Source of the DNA: Plectosphaerella cucumerina
Lineage: Eukaryota; Ascomycota; Sordariomycetes; Glomerellales; Plectosphaerellaceae
Assembly (NCBI GenBank): GCA_020746995.1
Contig: JAGPXD010000003.1
Coordinates: 1,612,001-1,676,000, forward strand
Reading direction: 5' to 3'
DNA length: 64,000 nucleotides
Shown: one piece after another, positions 19,800 through 30,806 of the stretch
Layout: the number at the start of each line of letters is the position of its first letter
Numbering within the stretch: the stretch's first letter is position 1
Made by a program: the position numbers and the translations under genes
Notes under the pieces: model-generated
What the model was told of the DNA's origin: nothing
The model's database searches: none
The model's input: the letters and a program-made list of their open reading frames with translations, nothing else

Positions 19800-20864
19800 C
19801 CTTCAAGATGATGGTTGACAGATATCTTTGGAATTGGCCAGCAGTTCCAAGTGGCTAAAAAGGTTCTCTGGAAGGAGTGTGCGTTTGAATATAGAGGTAA
19901 GCTCTGTGAGATGCTGGCCTCGGTTAGTAAGTAGGTGTTGTGGTTGGGAGAGCAAGGTGCAGCCAGCCACGTTGAGTGCTGACGGATGCCTTCATCATAT
20001 GGCCCTGACAAGATAGTCGACTGTAATCAGACAGTCTTCCAGTTCTCTCATAGGACTCTTGCCTCTGGTTCATAGCCTTGTGAGCTGCGCACATCAAAAC
20101 TGCTCTCATCAATGCAAGACTCTGTGTTGACCTATCGAGCTGCTCTGCTGTCATGATCGTGTTAAAGTCACCTGTCCAACGACAGCACGGCAGATCTGGT
20201 CTTTGACATCCATGGATGGGTATTGTCGGTTGGGATCGAGGCAATTATCCAACCGACGCGGCTTCTTTCGGTCAGATTGAACAAGACTCGACCCTTGTCC
20301 AAGTCGGCTTTGAGATCCATGTTTCTACCGTAGATGTCCCACGGTCCACCTGCCCGGAGAGTGAACACCTCAGCGTCAGACCTGCATCCGGCACCCGGCC
20401 AGTCCCTGAGCCCAAGCACGGTCTCACTGGCAGTGGCTACGAGATGAGTCCCTGTCTGCAGGCAACACAGCTGCCTTTGGAATCCAGTTTGACAATTTCA
20501 TCATTGATCGCCGGCAACACCACTCACAATCGAGGGTCAGTGGTCGATGAATGGCCCAGACCCAGCCGGCAGCTGCCGAGGATCGGCATTTTAGTTGCTT
20601 GGCGGATTTAATGCCCAAATGTGGAAAGGTCACAAAACGCCAGGCAGCATCGGTAAGACCAATGTTTGGTTCACCGCATCACTGACTGCTCGGTCCGGGC
20701 TAGCTTCCCACGAAAAGCGACCACTCTGGTAGCGAGCTTACAGGGCCCATTCCCCCACATTGAAGTATGGACGCTGTCAAGCTTTCGTTTTCGGTGGCTT
20801 TTCCCCGGACATCTCCTCTCCAAGCGCCTCGATCCTTAAACAGCAGCAAAACCCGTCAAGTACG
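19800..20864. other. region with unjoined coding-like segments
   Basis: Minus-strand frames 19924-20244 and 20168-20419 have protein-like stretches (MTAEQLDRSTQSLALMRAVL; DLKADLDKGRVLFNLTERSR) in different overlapping frames. The shift between frames and lack of a believable intron suggest a relic. The right end is the promoter of the Zn2Cys6 gene. Confidence 0.4.
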
Positions 20865-22598
20865 ATGAAGATTCGGCAGATCACGACATGCGATACGTGT
20901 CGAGCTCGAAAGATTGCTGTAGGTATCCACTCCCTCGACAGCCATGGAGAATGACACCATTGCCAGTCCTGGAGCCAAGAAGCTAACACATCTCGAGTGT
21001 GATGGAAAGACCCCTGCCTGCACGCAGTGTCTTCGTGGGAGAAGAACATGTCCCGGATATCAACACCCATTCATCTTCCGGCAGCCAGTCGTTGGCGCGC
21101 CGCGCCGAAAAGGGGATACACAAAGGCCCAAACGACGTCGTACTGGGTCGGCCGACGCCCCAAAGCCACCGTCATCGGTGACTTTTGGATCAACAAGCAC
21201 TTCCCAGGTGCAGACAGATTCTCAGCTGCGGCGGATCCTCAGTCAGGAGCGTCTCAGCAGCATTCGGCCCCCACTTGCTTGGCCGTTGCTCGACATGGTG
21301 TCACTGGTTGTCCAAAACTTCAGCCCCCATCGATTGTCGAAACTACGCCACACCGACTCGAGCGACACCCACGATCTGGCACCACGATTGTGCGGTGCCT
21401 GGGTCGAAACACTTCCCTTTCTTGCTTGCCATGAGATGGCAGACAAGGTGCTAGCGCCGTCGATCAAGACCCTGGCAACTTCGATGGTATCAAGAGGTCC
21501 TGGCGGTGTCGCTCCCGTCTACGACGCCTTGAAGGCCCATGAGCTGGCTATTTCGTCGATCCAGTCGGGCATCAGAAGCATCAAAGGCGGACAGAGTTCT
21601 GATTCGAGCATCCTGGCGGCGGCAGTCACCTGCCTCTTTCTTGCAGAGGTTAGAATGACTGGCTACACTGGGAGGTCGCATAAAGTCCGAGCTAACAGGC
21701 TTAGTTGCTTCTTCCAACCTCGGCGTCGGGAGCAGCTATCCATGCCAATGGCGTCGGCGACCTGTTCCAGATGCACTCCCCGGGGTTTTACAGCTCGGGG
21801 TTAGATCATCAGCTTTTCGTCGGTATTCGACCCGTTCTCGTAAGGCAAGGCCAACACAAGAACGTCCCACAATCCCTAACGCCTGGGTAGTTCATTCATT
21901 CCATCCTAGTTCGCCGAGAGGGCTTCCTCTCCGATCCTCGATGGATCGTTGGTCCCTTCAGTCTTCGCAAAGAGACGCATCTGCAGAAGCTGATGAGCGA
22001 AGTGAGCATGCTGCCATCCATTCTTCGCGCCGCCGACGAACTCTTGGAGAGACCAGAGGATGCCTCTCTTCCTGATCTACTCTCAGACGACGAAGTCGTC
22101 GCAGTCATCGACAGGTTTTCACGTCAGATCGATATCGTTTCAATGTTCGAAGAGACCTATCAGGACGACAGCCCCGACGGCAGTGTCTTTCCGTTGTACC
22201 CACCCGATAGACACGCGAGTATTTCATTCCCGAGCATCACAAGCGCCAACATCTTCACTCACATATGGGCATTTCACATTATTTGCGCTCGCAACATCGG
22301 CCAACTGCTTTCCCGATTCCCTTCTGCAGAAGCAAAAGTCGAAAGCCGGCTGAAACAGAGCATCTCCGAGGATATGATCCTGCAGCTGTCCATTCTGATC
22401 CTTCGCAGCATGGACTTTCTGACCTCGGATGACTTCAAGCTCTCGGGCGCCGCCTCGGCCTGTTTGCCTTTGATCGTTGTCATTGATGTTTTGAAGAACG
22501 AAGGCCAAGGACACAATAAATTGAGCGTTTGGTATGAGAGAGTGTTGAACATGTCGATGGAAAGGGGATACCATTTCTTGTTTGAACGACTACTGTAG
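20865..22598 (+). CDS. Zn2Cys6 transcription factor with Fungal_trans_2-type C-terminus
   Basis: Nuclear DNA-binding regulator, 515 aa. Four exons: 20865-20918, 20998-21648, 21705-21839 and 21891-22598. The zinc cluster is complete: Cys9, 12, 19, 26, 29 and 36 (C-x2-C-x6-C-x6-C-x2-C-x6-C); the first intron falls between the second and third cysteines and uses a rare GAG acceptor. A basic linker (RPKRRRTG, about residues 63-70) follows. The rest resembles the Fungal_trans_2 domain, with the segment RPVLFIHSILVRREGFLSDP crossing the third junction. That last intron uses acceptor GGGTAG at 21885-21890, because the CATCCTAG 18 bases later breaks the frame. The ATG at 20865 was preferred; an in-frame ATG at 20760 would add 35 residues. 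It faces the NmrA-like gene tail-to-tail, 104 bp away. Confidence 0.85.
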
Positions 22599-22702
22599 TT
22601 ATGACTGATTGAGGCCCAGCCACCCTAACAAGAGCCCAGCAAGCATTGTTGTATCAGATGAATCCCCTCATTTACATGCCTCGGCTGCTAAACAACTCCA
22701 TC

Positions 22703-23669
22703 CTACTCGGCAGCGATGGACGCAATGAGCTGCTTGACCTGATCATCGCTCCACTGCGGGACACCCAACAGGGCGTTGTCGTCCTTCTTCCACTTGCCCG
22801 AGTAGTCCTCCCTCGAGTTGCAGTAGAGAATCAGGTTACCAATGACCTCGAATGTGACATTGCCGGCTTGTAGTTGAGCAAGAGACTCCTGGTAGACCGG
22901 CTCCATGTCGATGGTAGAGACCGTCCATCCACCCTTTCCAAGAGTCTCTTGAGCGAGGGCCAGCATCTCCTTCTGGCTTTTCTGCACAGTTGAGATGTAG
23001 ACGGGTCGATTCTTGGTGGCCTCCAGGTTGACAAGAACGTTGACGGTCGCCGTGCCGACATGTTCCAGGAGCGTCCAAGGTCCCACGACAGTGCCCCCAC
23101 TGAGGAGCTCGGCTGTCTTGTTCTTGATGTCGAGCTTGAAGAACCCTGTGCGAAGGTTCCAGTCAAGGAAAGCGCCGTTGGAGACTGTTGTGTAGGTGAG
23201 CTTGCCCGCCGACGCAAGCTCCTTCAGACGGTCAACGACCTGGTTCTTACCGCCGTACACCGGGACAGCTCGGGCCAGGGGGTTCTCAGGATCAAGGGAG
23301 AACTCCGAGGGAATGAACCGCGTGACCCCGGCGGCAACAGCGGCGTCGATCAGCCGAAGAGGAAACGACGGCTCGGGCGTCATGGTGACATCAACGATGG
23401 CATCCTGGCCTCTGAGTGCCTCGACCAGAGCGTCCAATGACTCCATGTCGACCACCTTGACCGTGGCGCGAGGTTCCTTGACCGAATCAGGCTTGCGCAC
23501 GAGTGCTGTGACGCTGAAGTGACCCGACTCGACCAGAGCCTGGAAGATTTTGGATCCAGCACTGCCGGTCGCCTAAGAATTGGATGAACACCATGAGACG
23601 AGCTAATATCCGCACCTGTGGAATATGACTTACACCGACGATGGCCACGTTCTTGATTTGCTGAGTCAT
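22703..23669 (-). CDS. NmrA/isoflavone-reductase-like NAD(P)-binding protein
   Basis: Atypical short-chain reductase of 301 aa, cytosolic. Two exons: 23634-23669 and 22703-23572, with donor GTAAGT and acceptor TTCTTAG. The junction completes the dinucleotide-binding motif VAIVG|ATGSAGSKIF (GxxGxxG) at the N-terminus. Further family marks are ALVRKP after strand 2, GVTRFIPSEFSLDPEN (typical of the PCBER/isoflavone reductase branch, where a lysine follows at YGGKNQVV), and YTTVSNGAFLDWNL. Members either reduce aromatic or phenylpropanoid-like substrates with NADPH or act as redox-sensing regulators (NmrA); the YGGK lysine favours a catalytic role, by inference. It shares a 104-bp convergent spacer with the Zn2Cys6 regulator. 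Confidence 0.88.
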
Positions 23670-26382
23670 TCTGTCGAAAGGGTTCGTTTGGATGTTTTGG
23701 TGTCTTGCACAGGTCTATCGAAGAAGAGATGAGATTCTGATATGTTTGATGTTGCAACTTCTTGGTGAGATCAGCGCCAGCCCTTGTCCTCTTATCATGT
23801 CTTCACGTCGAGGCTCATACGTGGCGGTCAAGACTGTTAGTCATGTCCAGAGCATGCACCCGTGTAACCAAGGTGTATCTGGCGCAGTCTTTCGCATAGC
23901 ATCGATTACAAACCAGTAGGTCTTGATCAAAAGGGTGCTTGCTTCTCCGTTCTTGGTGACAAATCCCGTTGACCACCTGCATCTGCCGAGCATGAAGCTT
24001 CGAATCAGTCGTTGGCGCCTTCCGGGGCCCCGGCTTTTGCCACTGGCTTTCCGATCCACCTTGGGCCACGGAGGAGTTAAGCTTTACACGGATGATAGCT
24101 TGGATGCAGATGCCTCGCCAGCTGATGAGCTGGACCTGAACTAGCTCGCATTTCTGACGGCCCAGACCTGAAGATCGCGAGGTGGACCTTCGGGAGCCTC
24201 AACCCCCAGGGTCCACGACCTTTCCACATTGGGTATCAAAACCCGCCAAGCCCATAAAATCTTGGGTAGAAGTCAGTAGCACCAGCACCGTCAAAGCTCC
24301 AGCTGCGCACTTGCATGCCTCCTCAAACCCCGCGGTGTTTGACCTGCAAAGGAGATCTTCCAAGTTTGTAATATGACCAAGAAGATGGTGCCATTAGCAA
24401 GCGATCGGAAACATGTGGGATGATTGATCCACGTTTTAATCGAACGAGGAGGGGTTGAGGGGTAAATCAGGAGGTGGACGTCGACTCATGATGGTAGGAT
24501 CTACTACTATAAGAAGACCATGGGATCCTGCTCTGCGACCCAGAAGACGGCCTTGGGCTCCGGGATTGGGAAGGCCATCTACACGAAGTGTAAGTATTCA
24601 GGTTCCTCACGGACGCCGGGAACAGCACGCCTCGGCAGCCAAGTACTTGCAACTCTCTGTCCCGGAGACTGAGAATGCAGCTACCTTCCCCTCCTTGGGA
24701 CACCCGGGTCGCGGCGCCGTGAGAATCGCTTTGAGCGGTAGCTCAGCAGCCTTCGTCGTCGGCTTCGTCGGCAGTGCTTCCATGCTCATCCAGAACGAAG
24801 TCGGCAAGGCCGTTCATTGCGAGGCACATGTTGTTTGGCTGAGGTAAGGTAAGGTAGGTAAGAAGAACACTGTAACAGGCGAAAAGAGAATCCATGGACG
24901 GGAGCACTGTTCAGTTCAGCATAGTCCCACGTGCCCAATGCAAGCGCACCACGTTTTGCAAGCAGGCAGGCGGAGTGCAAAATCAGGGGGGGGCGGGGGC
25001 GTTCCTTGCGTCATCCAGTATTGAGTCGACAGGGAGGCCGGGATGTGCCGGGGTAAGTAGACCCAGACCGGCATAGGCCTTCGGCGTTACGAACGCTCAT
25101 GCGGCGCTCGTTCTTAGCGACTTCTATTGTGACTGGACTGGTGTCACCGACTTCGGCAGTGCGATTTCAGGACCTGCCCACGATAGCGGGAGAATTCTTT
25201 TCCGCATGCTCATTCGATGAAGAGCAGGTGGTCAGTGCCCCTGGCCGGCGAGCCAAGATTCCTCAGGAATAACCATCACGACAGACATGGCTACATCCTC
25301 ACCTGCCTATCAACTCTGCATTATTCCCTGGGTCACAGTCTAGGTAGATCGATTCGTTCAACACAGTGCGTCTCCAGAGCGTTTCATCAACACTGCCGTG
25401 TCATTGCGGGTGCCCTGCTGAATATCTCGTGTTGTCGTGGTGCCAAGCTAATCAGGTCGCCCCATCTCATCGGCCAACATTACTATCGCCGAAAAGACAT
25501 CCCCCCACCCCATCCCACTCCAGCTCGGGCCTGGCATGAGCCCCGAATCTCCGCCCCGGGCCTCCCGGTCTGGGAATGCTGGTTTCGTCACGAGGCACTG
25601 CAATTTTTTCGGTGGTGATGCCTTCACAAGAGTAGCAAGAACAAACACCGACCACTTGGTCCTGTAGGGTGCAAGACTGTCAGCCAACAAGGTGCCAACT
25701 AGGTGCTATAAACAGCACGATTGAGTGACGGATACGACTTGAAGTTCTACCTCTGTGTCGACATGCTCGGCTGTCTGTATCAGGTCGGTCACAAGCACGA
25801 TTGCCAAGGTTCAGCCTCAACGCTTGGCCGAGATATTTCTTCCCGACTTCCGACTAGGGGCCGTACCTTGACACCCGACAGCTTGGCGACATCACCGTTC
25901 TCTACCTCTTCGGAGGCTTTCCCAGTCTTTTCTAATGATTCTCCGGGTTTTCTCCATGATGCCTGCTAGCACACATCTCCATGACTCGACCCCACGGCCA
26001 TCTCCAGGGCCAGCCAACCCCACTCCCGAGTCGTGACCAGTGCAAAACAAGCTTGCGTCGACCGGCCCCATGGGACCATCGCTGAACCTCCACCCGCTTC
26101 GTCAGGGGAACCCGCGATAATGGATGTCGGCCTCCCCCGATTTTATCCCCATGGGACATGATCCACGAGCCACATGACTGCACGGCCCTCATTTGCGGAC
26201 ACCGCAAATTCTAGGCCGGCCATGCAACGTGCTACGATGCCATCGCCGCCATGTGCCGCGAGGAGTACTTAAACCACGAGGAAACCCGCGTCCACGTGGC
26301 GAGGTAGGAGTCCAGCTGGATCATTGCAACAGACAACTCGACACATCCCCTCCACAGAGTGTCTCGCCTCGAAATAGTCACC
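23670..26382. other. intergenic region between NmrA-like gene and MFS transporter
   Basis: About 2.7 kb with no supported gene. The right end is the transporter promoter, where GAGTACTTAAA at 26264-26274 is a likely TATA-type element about 110 bases before the ATG; the same 11-mer occurs upstream of the secreted protein gene at 34278. Confidence 0.55.
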
Positions 26383-28038
26383 ATGACCGATGCTACTCTC
26401 TCGGCCGCCGGGCACGGCTCGACTCTTCCTTGGTGGAAGCAGCCTCACCTCCTCAAGCTCAACTTCATCATCCTGTCCCTGGTGATGTTCTGTGAGTACC
26501 TGACCGGACTTCTATCATGTCACAACAGACGATCCCACTAACACGCACCTCCTCCCAGCATCGGCAAACGGATACGATGGCAGCGTGATGGGCGGTGTTC
26601 TCGCCCTCCCCTCTTGGAACGAGTTCATGGAGTTCCCCACCGGCACATACCTCGGCTGGATCAATGCTATCTACTGGCTCGGCAACGGCATCGCTTTCCC
26701 AGTCGGTGCCTGGTTCTCGAACAAGTACGGACGCAAGCCTGGCGTCTACATCGGCTACGCCTTCCTTGTCTTGGGTATCGGCATGCAATCCGCCGCACAG
26801 AACGAGAAGACCTTCACCTACGCCCGTCTCTTTATCGGTATTGCCTCCGCCTGGCTGAGCATCTCCGCCCCCGTCCTGATCAACGAGATCGCGTACCCGA
26901 CTCACCGCGCCATCGCCAGTGCCCTCTACATGTGTGGCTACTACGTCGGCGGTACCATCTGCGCCTGGGTTACCTTTGGTACCAGGACTATCAACTCCGA
27001 TTGGGCCTGGCGTGTCCCGATCCTTCTCCAGATTGCCCTCCCGCTCTTCGCGCTCCCTGGCTTCATCATGGCCCCGGAGAGCCCGCGTTGGTTTGTCAGC
27101 GTCGGCCGCCCCGACAAGGCGACTCTGGTCCTCGCTGAGTACCATGCCGGTGGCCGTACGGACGATCCCCTTGTTGCATCCCAGATGATCGAAATCGAGA
27201 CGACTATTACCGCTGAGAAGGAGGCGAATAACAGCGGCTCGTACCTCGACATGTCCCGGACCCCGGGCAACCGTCACAGGCTGGTCATCTCCGTCACACT
27301 CGGCTTCATCTCCCAGTGGGCCGGAAATGGCGTCGTTTCATACTACCTCCCGCTGGTGCTCAACTCGGTGGGCGTCACGTCGGTCACCAATCAGACCCTG
27401 ATCAACGCCTGCCTCAACGTGTGGAACCTGCTTTGGGCAGTTGCTGCCGCTCTTTCGGTCGATCGCCTCGGCCGTCGTGCGCTGTTCCTTGCCTCTGCTG
27501 TCCTTATGTTCTCCAGCTTCGTTATCGTTACCGGTCTCAGTGGCTCCTTCGCCGAGACCGGGTCCTCCGGCGTGGGTCTCGCCGTTGTGCCGTTCCTCTT
27601 CCTCTTCTTTGCCGGCTACGATATCGCTCTGTAAGTTCCCCTCTCTGTCTCCATCATCACGACCCCACTAACATCCCTTTTTTCAGCACTCCCCTCTTGG
27701 TCGCCTATCCCGTCGAGATCTGGCAGTTCAGCCTGCGTTCGCGCGGCCTGACTGTCACCTGGGTGACTGCCATCGCCTCCGTTTTCCTCAACACCTTCGT
27801 CAACGGCCTGGCCCTGGAGCAGCTCGGCTGGAAGTACTACATCCTCTTCTGCGTGCTACTCTTCCTCTGGATGTTCTTCGTCTACTTCGTTATCCCCGAA
27901 ACCAGGGGCCACACGCTTGAGCAGATGGCTGTTATCTTCGATGGAGAAGACGCAGTTCCCGGACAGGCCGTCGTGCTGCAGGAGAAGCTGGACGCGGAGG
28001 GTGATGTCAGCCATGTAGATGTCACTGCTGAGAAGTAG
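26383..28038 (+). CDS. MFS sugar transporter (lactose permease/hexose-like)
   Basis: Plasma membrane sugar porter, 510 aa, about 12 helices. Three exons: 26383-26491, 26559-27630 and 27687-28038, phases 1 and 2 agreeing. Family marks: NGYDGSVMGGVLALPSW in helix 1, WFSNKYGRKPGVYIGY (loop 2-3), the PESPRW motif in APESPRWFVSVGRP, VDRLGRRALF after helix 7, PVEIWQFSLRSRGL in helix 10, and PETRGHTLEQM at the C-terminus. The pattern resembles fungal lactose permease-like and hexose transporters, but the substrate is not readable. The start at 26383 (CACCATGACC) has A at -3. The first intron lies inside helix 1, as in many fungal sugar porters. Confidence 0.9.
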
Positions 28039-28400
28039 ACAAAGCTTTTGCTTTGCCTAGGCAATTAGACAATTGATTTCGTCCGTTTACCATTTTCCTT
28101 CCCGTTCAACTGCAGTGTTTTACGTGTGAAATCGCTGGGCAGCAGGCGCATGTGCAGGTTCAACATGATCACATGGAAGTTGTCCTATCCTGATCCATCA
28201 ACCCGACCTGGATTCCTCCCGAAAATAGGTGCCCAAACCTAACGAACCCCACTCACTTTCTCCTTCCACGGTAGGATGTCTGTTAAGATGTTGCATTCCG
28301 CCTTTCTCGGCGTTTTTCGACCCCTTGGCGACAACTGCTTTCATCCTGGGGAAACGGTTTAGACTTCATAGACTAGCAAGTACCTTGTCATTATAACAAC
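28039..28400. other. spacer between transporter and tRNA-Val
   Basis: 3' flank of the transporter and 5' flank of the tRNA gene. No other feature was seen. Confidence 0.6.
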
Positions 28401-28487
28401 GGCCCGATGGTGTAGTTGGTTATCACGTCAGTCTAACATCTCCGGATGGTTCACTGAAGGTCGAGAGATCGAGCCTCTCTTGGGTCA
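28401..28487 (+). tRNA. tRNA-Val (anticodon AAC) with 13-nt intron
   Basis: Cloverleaf is complete. The acceptor stem GGCCCGA pairs with TTGGGTC (two G-T pairs); the D arm starts GTGTAGTTGG; the anticodon stem is TCAGT/ACTGA with loop CTAACA...C; the T arm is GAGAG-ATCGAGC-CTCTC; the discriminator is A. The anticodon AAC is at 28435-28437. A 13-nt intron (28439-28451) follows the base after the anticodon, the canonical position. A TTTTT Pol III terminator lies at 28491-28495. Confidence 0.93.
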
Positions 28488-28661
28488 TTGTTTTTGCTTT
28501 TGCCCCCACTTTGACATACATGTCTTCCAGGCGCCCACCACCACCACTCCATCCAAATCGTTCTTTTGTTCTTGCTCCTCATCGACACCATAAAGATTCA
28601 AGATGTGACCTGACTTCTCTTGAATTAGGATGTATTAAATATCTGTTGTGGTGGGTTGCCT

Positions 28662-29714
28662 CTACAACCCCAGAAACCCTGGCGCATCGACGTCAGGTTC
28701 ATCTTCCGGCTCGCTCTGGGGAAACTCGATCCCCATGCCGTCGTAAAACGTCCCCCTATCCTCTTCCACCTCGCCGCCCATGAGCCACTCGTCCCCGATG
28801 AACGTTCTCTTCAGATCATCGTGTAGCGTATACACCTCCTTCGACTGTCTGACGTAGTCCGCATCGGCAAACGCACCAGGCTGCAAAGGCCGGCCGTGCC
28901 GCCGGTAATACCGCCTGATACGGACCTGACGGACCTTCGCAGCGATGCGGCGCTCGTCGTCCAGCCGGGCGACCACGGCCCGCGACATCATGATGCGGTT
29001 CATGCGCCCGTCGTTCATGGACCGTATAATCTCCTTCCAGTTCCGCCTCGGGCGGTGTCGGTCGCCCCATTTCCGATACTCCTCCTCGGCGAACAGCGCC
29101 GTCATGGCGGGTCGCCACTCGAATGAAGCGCGGAAGCGGCGACAATCAATCTCAAGCCCCGGCAGCTCCGTATCGTTGGCGATGCGGCGCATGACGAAGA
29201 CGTAGGGCGGTGCGTCACGGCGATTCGCGGGCGGCGGCGCCAGGTACGCCGTCGCCCTCGCCATCCACTGACGGACACACTCGTCGTGGACGGTGAGGTC
29301 CTCGTCGCCCAGCAGCCGTGCCGCACCGTGCTCTCCCGCCATCGCCTTGTCGGTGTATATGGCCCTTGACCCGTCTTCGGAGAAACGGTCAAAGTCGAGG
29401 GCAAAGTCGAGGTTCTGCGGCTCGCGGTTCTCGTCGATGACGGGGTCGAAGGCGAGGAACTCGAGGCGACTGCGGGGTATGTGTTCGGCGGCGAAGACGG
29501 ACTCGGTGGCGTGCTTGAAGAAGCGGGAGACGCGGCGGAAGTTGAGCCACACGCGCGGGAGGTATCGCGAATCGGTTATGCTGGCGATGACGAGGTACCA
29601 GAGCTCCGGTGGGAGGAAGGGGAGGGGGCGCTCGCGGCGGCATTCGCGCGTCGTGACGAGGGGGAGTTTGGACTCAGCCAGCACCGTCGTCGTCGTCGTC
29701 GTCGTTGTCGCCAT
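28662..29714 (-). CDS. F-box-like hypothetical protein
   Basis: Single-exon 350-aa protein. After a Thr run (MATTTTTTTT) residues about 29-75 read LPFLPPELWYLVIASITDSR and continue into an F-box-like helical motif (LPxEL, then WLNFRRVSRFFKHATES). F-box proteins recruit substrates to SCF ubiquitin ligases through Skp1; this is a family inference. The remainder has no recognised repeats; it is rich in Arg and acidic residues (for instance RIRRYYRRHGRPLQPGAF) and ends in an acidic tail. Such proteins form large, fast-changing families in filamentous ascomycetes. The tRNA-Val gene lies 174 bp beyond its 3' end. Confidence 0.75.
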   Translation of the reverse strand: MATTTTTTTTVLAESKLPLVTTRECRRERPLPFLPPELWYLVIASITDSRYLPRVWLNFRRVSRFFKHATESVFAAEHIPRSRLEFLAFDPVIDENREPQNLDFALDFDRFSEDGSRAIYTDKAMAGEHGAARLLGDEDLTVHDECVRQWMARATAYLAPPPANRRDAPPYVFVMRRIANDTELPGLEIDCRRFRASFEWRPAMTALFAEEEYRKWGDRHRPRRNWKEIIRSMNDGRMNRIMMSRAVVARLDDERRIAAKVRQVRIRRYYRRHGRPLQPGAFADADYVRQSKEVYTLHDDLKRTFIGDEWLMGGEVEEDRGTFYDGMGIEFPQSEPEDEPDVDAPGFLGL

Positions 29715-30806
29715 GTTGTTTTCGTCTGGTCATTGGGCAAGGTATCTTTTGTCGGGCGCAAGCGAGGGTTCAAGGGACATGAAGGCCGCGGCGGCGGGGA
29801 AGACCGGCCTGGTGTCGGACACGGGCGGCTGAGGGCATCACCGGTTCGGGAGCGGTTGGTCGCACAAGGCAAATGTCGATCACCTGCAGGACCAAAGGGC
29901 GGCGGATAATATTGGATGGATTTATTGGGGGAGGCGTCGTCACTCGCGCGGCCGCCATTCGTCTGTTGGGGTCCGGAGCCCCGTCGAGAGTCCGCTTCCG
30001 GGTTGCGTTCCAGGGTCGTTAGGCCGTTCGTCGTCCCTGATTCTCATGCCATTGACGATGGATCTTGTGTTTTTGCCGGCTCACCGATACGAGTGGCGTG
30101 CCAGGGAGGGCAGGTGCATGGCATGGCGGGATGATGGTTCGAAAAGGTCGGAGGAGAAATTGGACAAGTGCCGGCGGGCGCGCCCTGGATACGACAAGGA
30201 CGGGGTCACGGGACATCGGGGCGTTGGAGCCGGGCCCGACTTGCCTCCCAGTGCTACCGTGACCCTGGCTTGCCTGGTCCGGTCCCTGAACGGCCCCTCT
30301 CCGCCGCCTGTCACCATCCATCTTACAGGGCTTTGCTCACTGCAAGATTCCATCTCCCTCGTGTCTGCTGGGTCCCCCCCACGAGTCAGTTTTCAAGATG
30401 ATCATGCCCCCCACCTTCTATTGCCCTTCCTCTGCAACCCCAGAGGCCCCTATCGCGGGAAGGTCTTCCAGAAGCAGCATGGTCTTCCGGTCTTCCGATA
30501 GTTGCCCCTCTCTCAGGGCAGTGCAAGCCGGGCTTTATTCCAAGGACGACCCGTCCCAACACCAAGAACGGCTCCCATGAGGCCACGCCATGGTCAGGTT
30601 ATTTCCCCGATGACCAACTATTTCTCCCAGAGTACCATCGAATTCTACCACCTAGAAAACTTGCCGATCAGGAACAGGCCCGTTCAGGGTGTGCCATCTC
30701 GCTTCTCACGCCAGGCCGCGTCATCTCCTCGCTTCGGCGCCGAAGGAAGTCGAACGAAGAAGACACCGGCCCCCTTCATCTCCCTTCCTCACAACTCACC
30801 CTTCTC
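29715..30806. other. intergenic region between F-box-like gene and P450
   Basis: Promoter side of the F-box-like gene and 3' flank of the P450. GC-driven frames only; no supported gene. Confidence 0.6.

Noticed and set aside
20168..20244. Non-LTR retrotransposon endonuclease based on GDFN
   Set aside because: A single four-residue match, without any other endonuclease or reverse transcriptase motif nearby.
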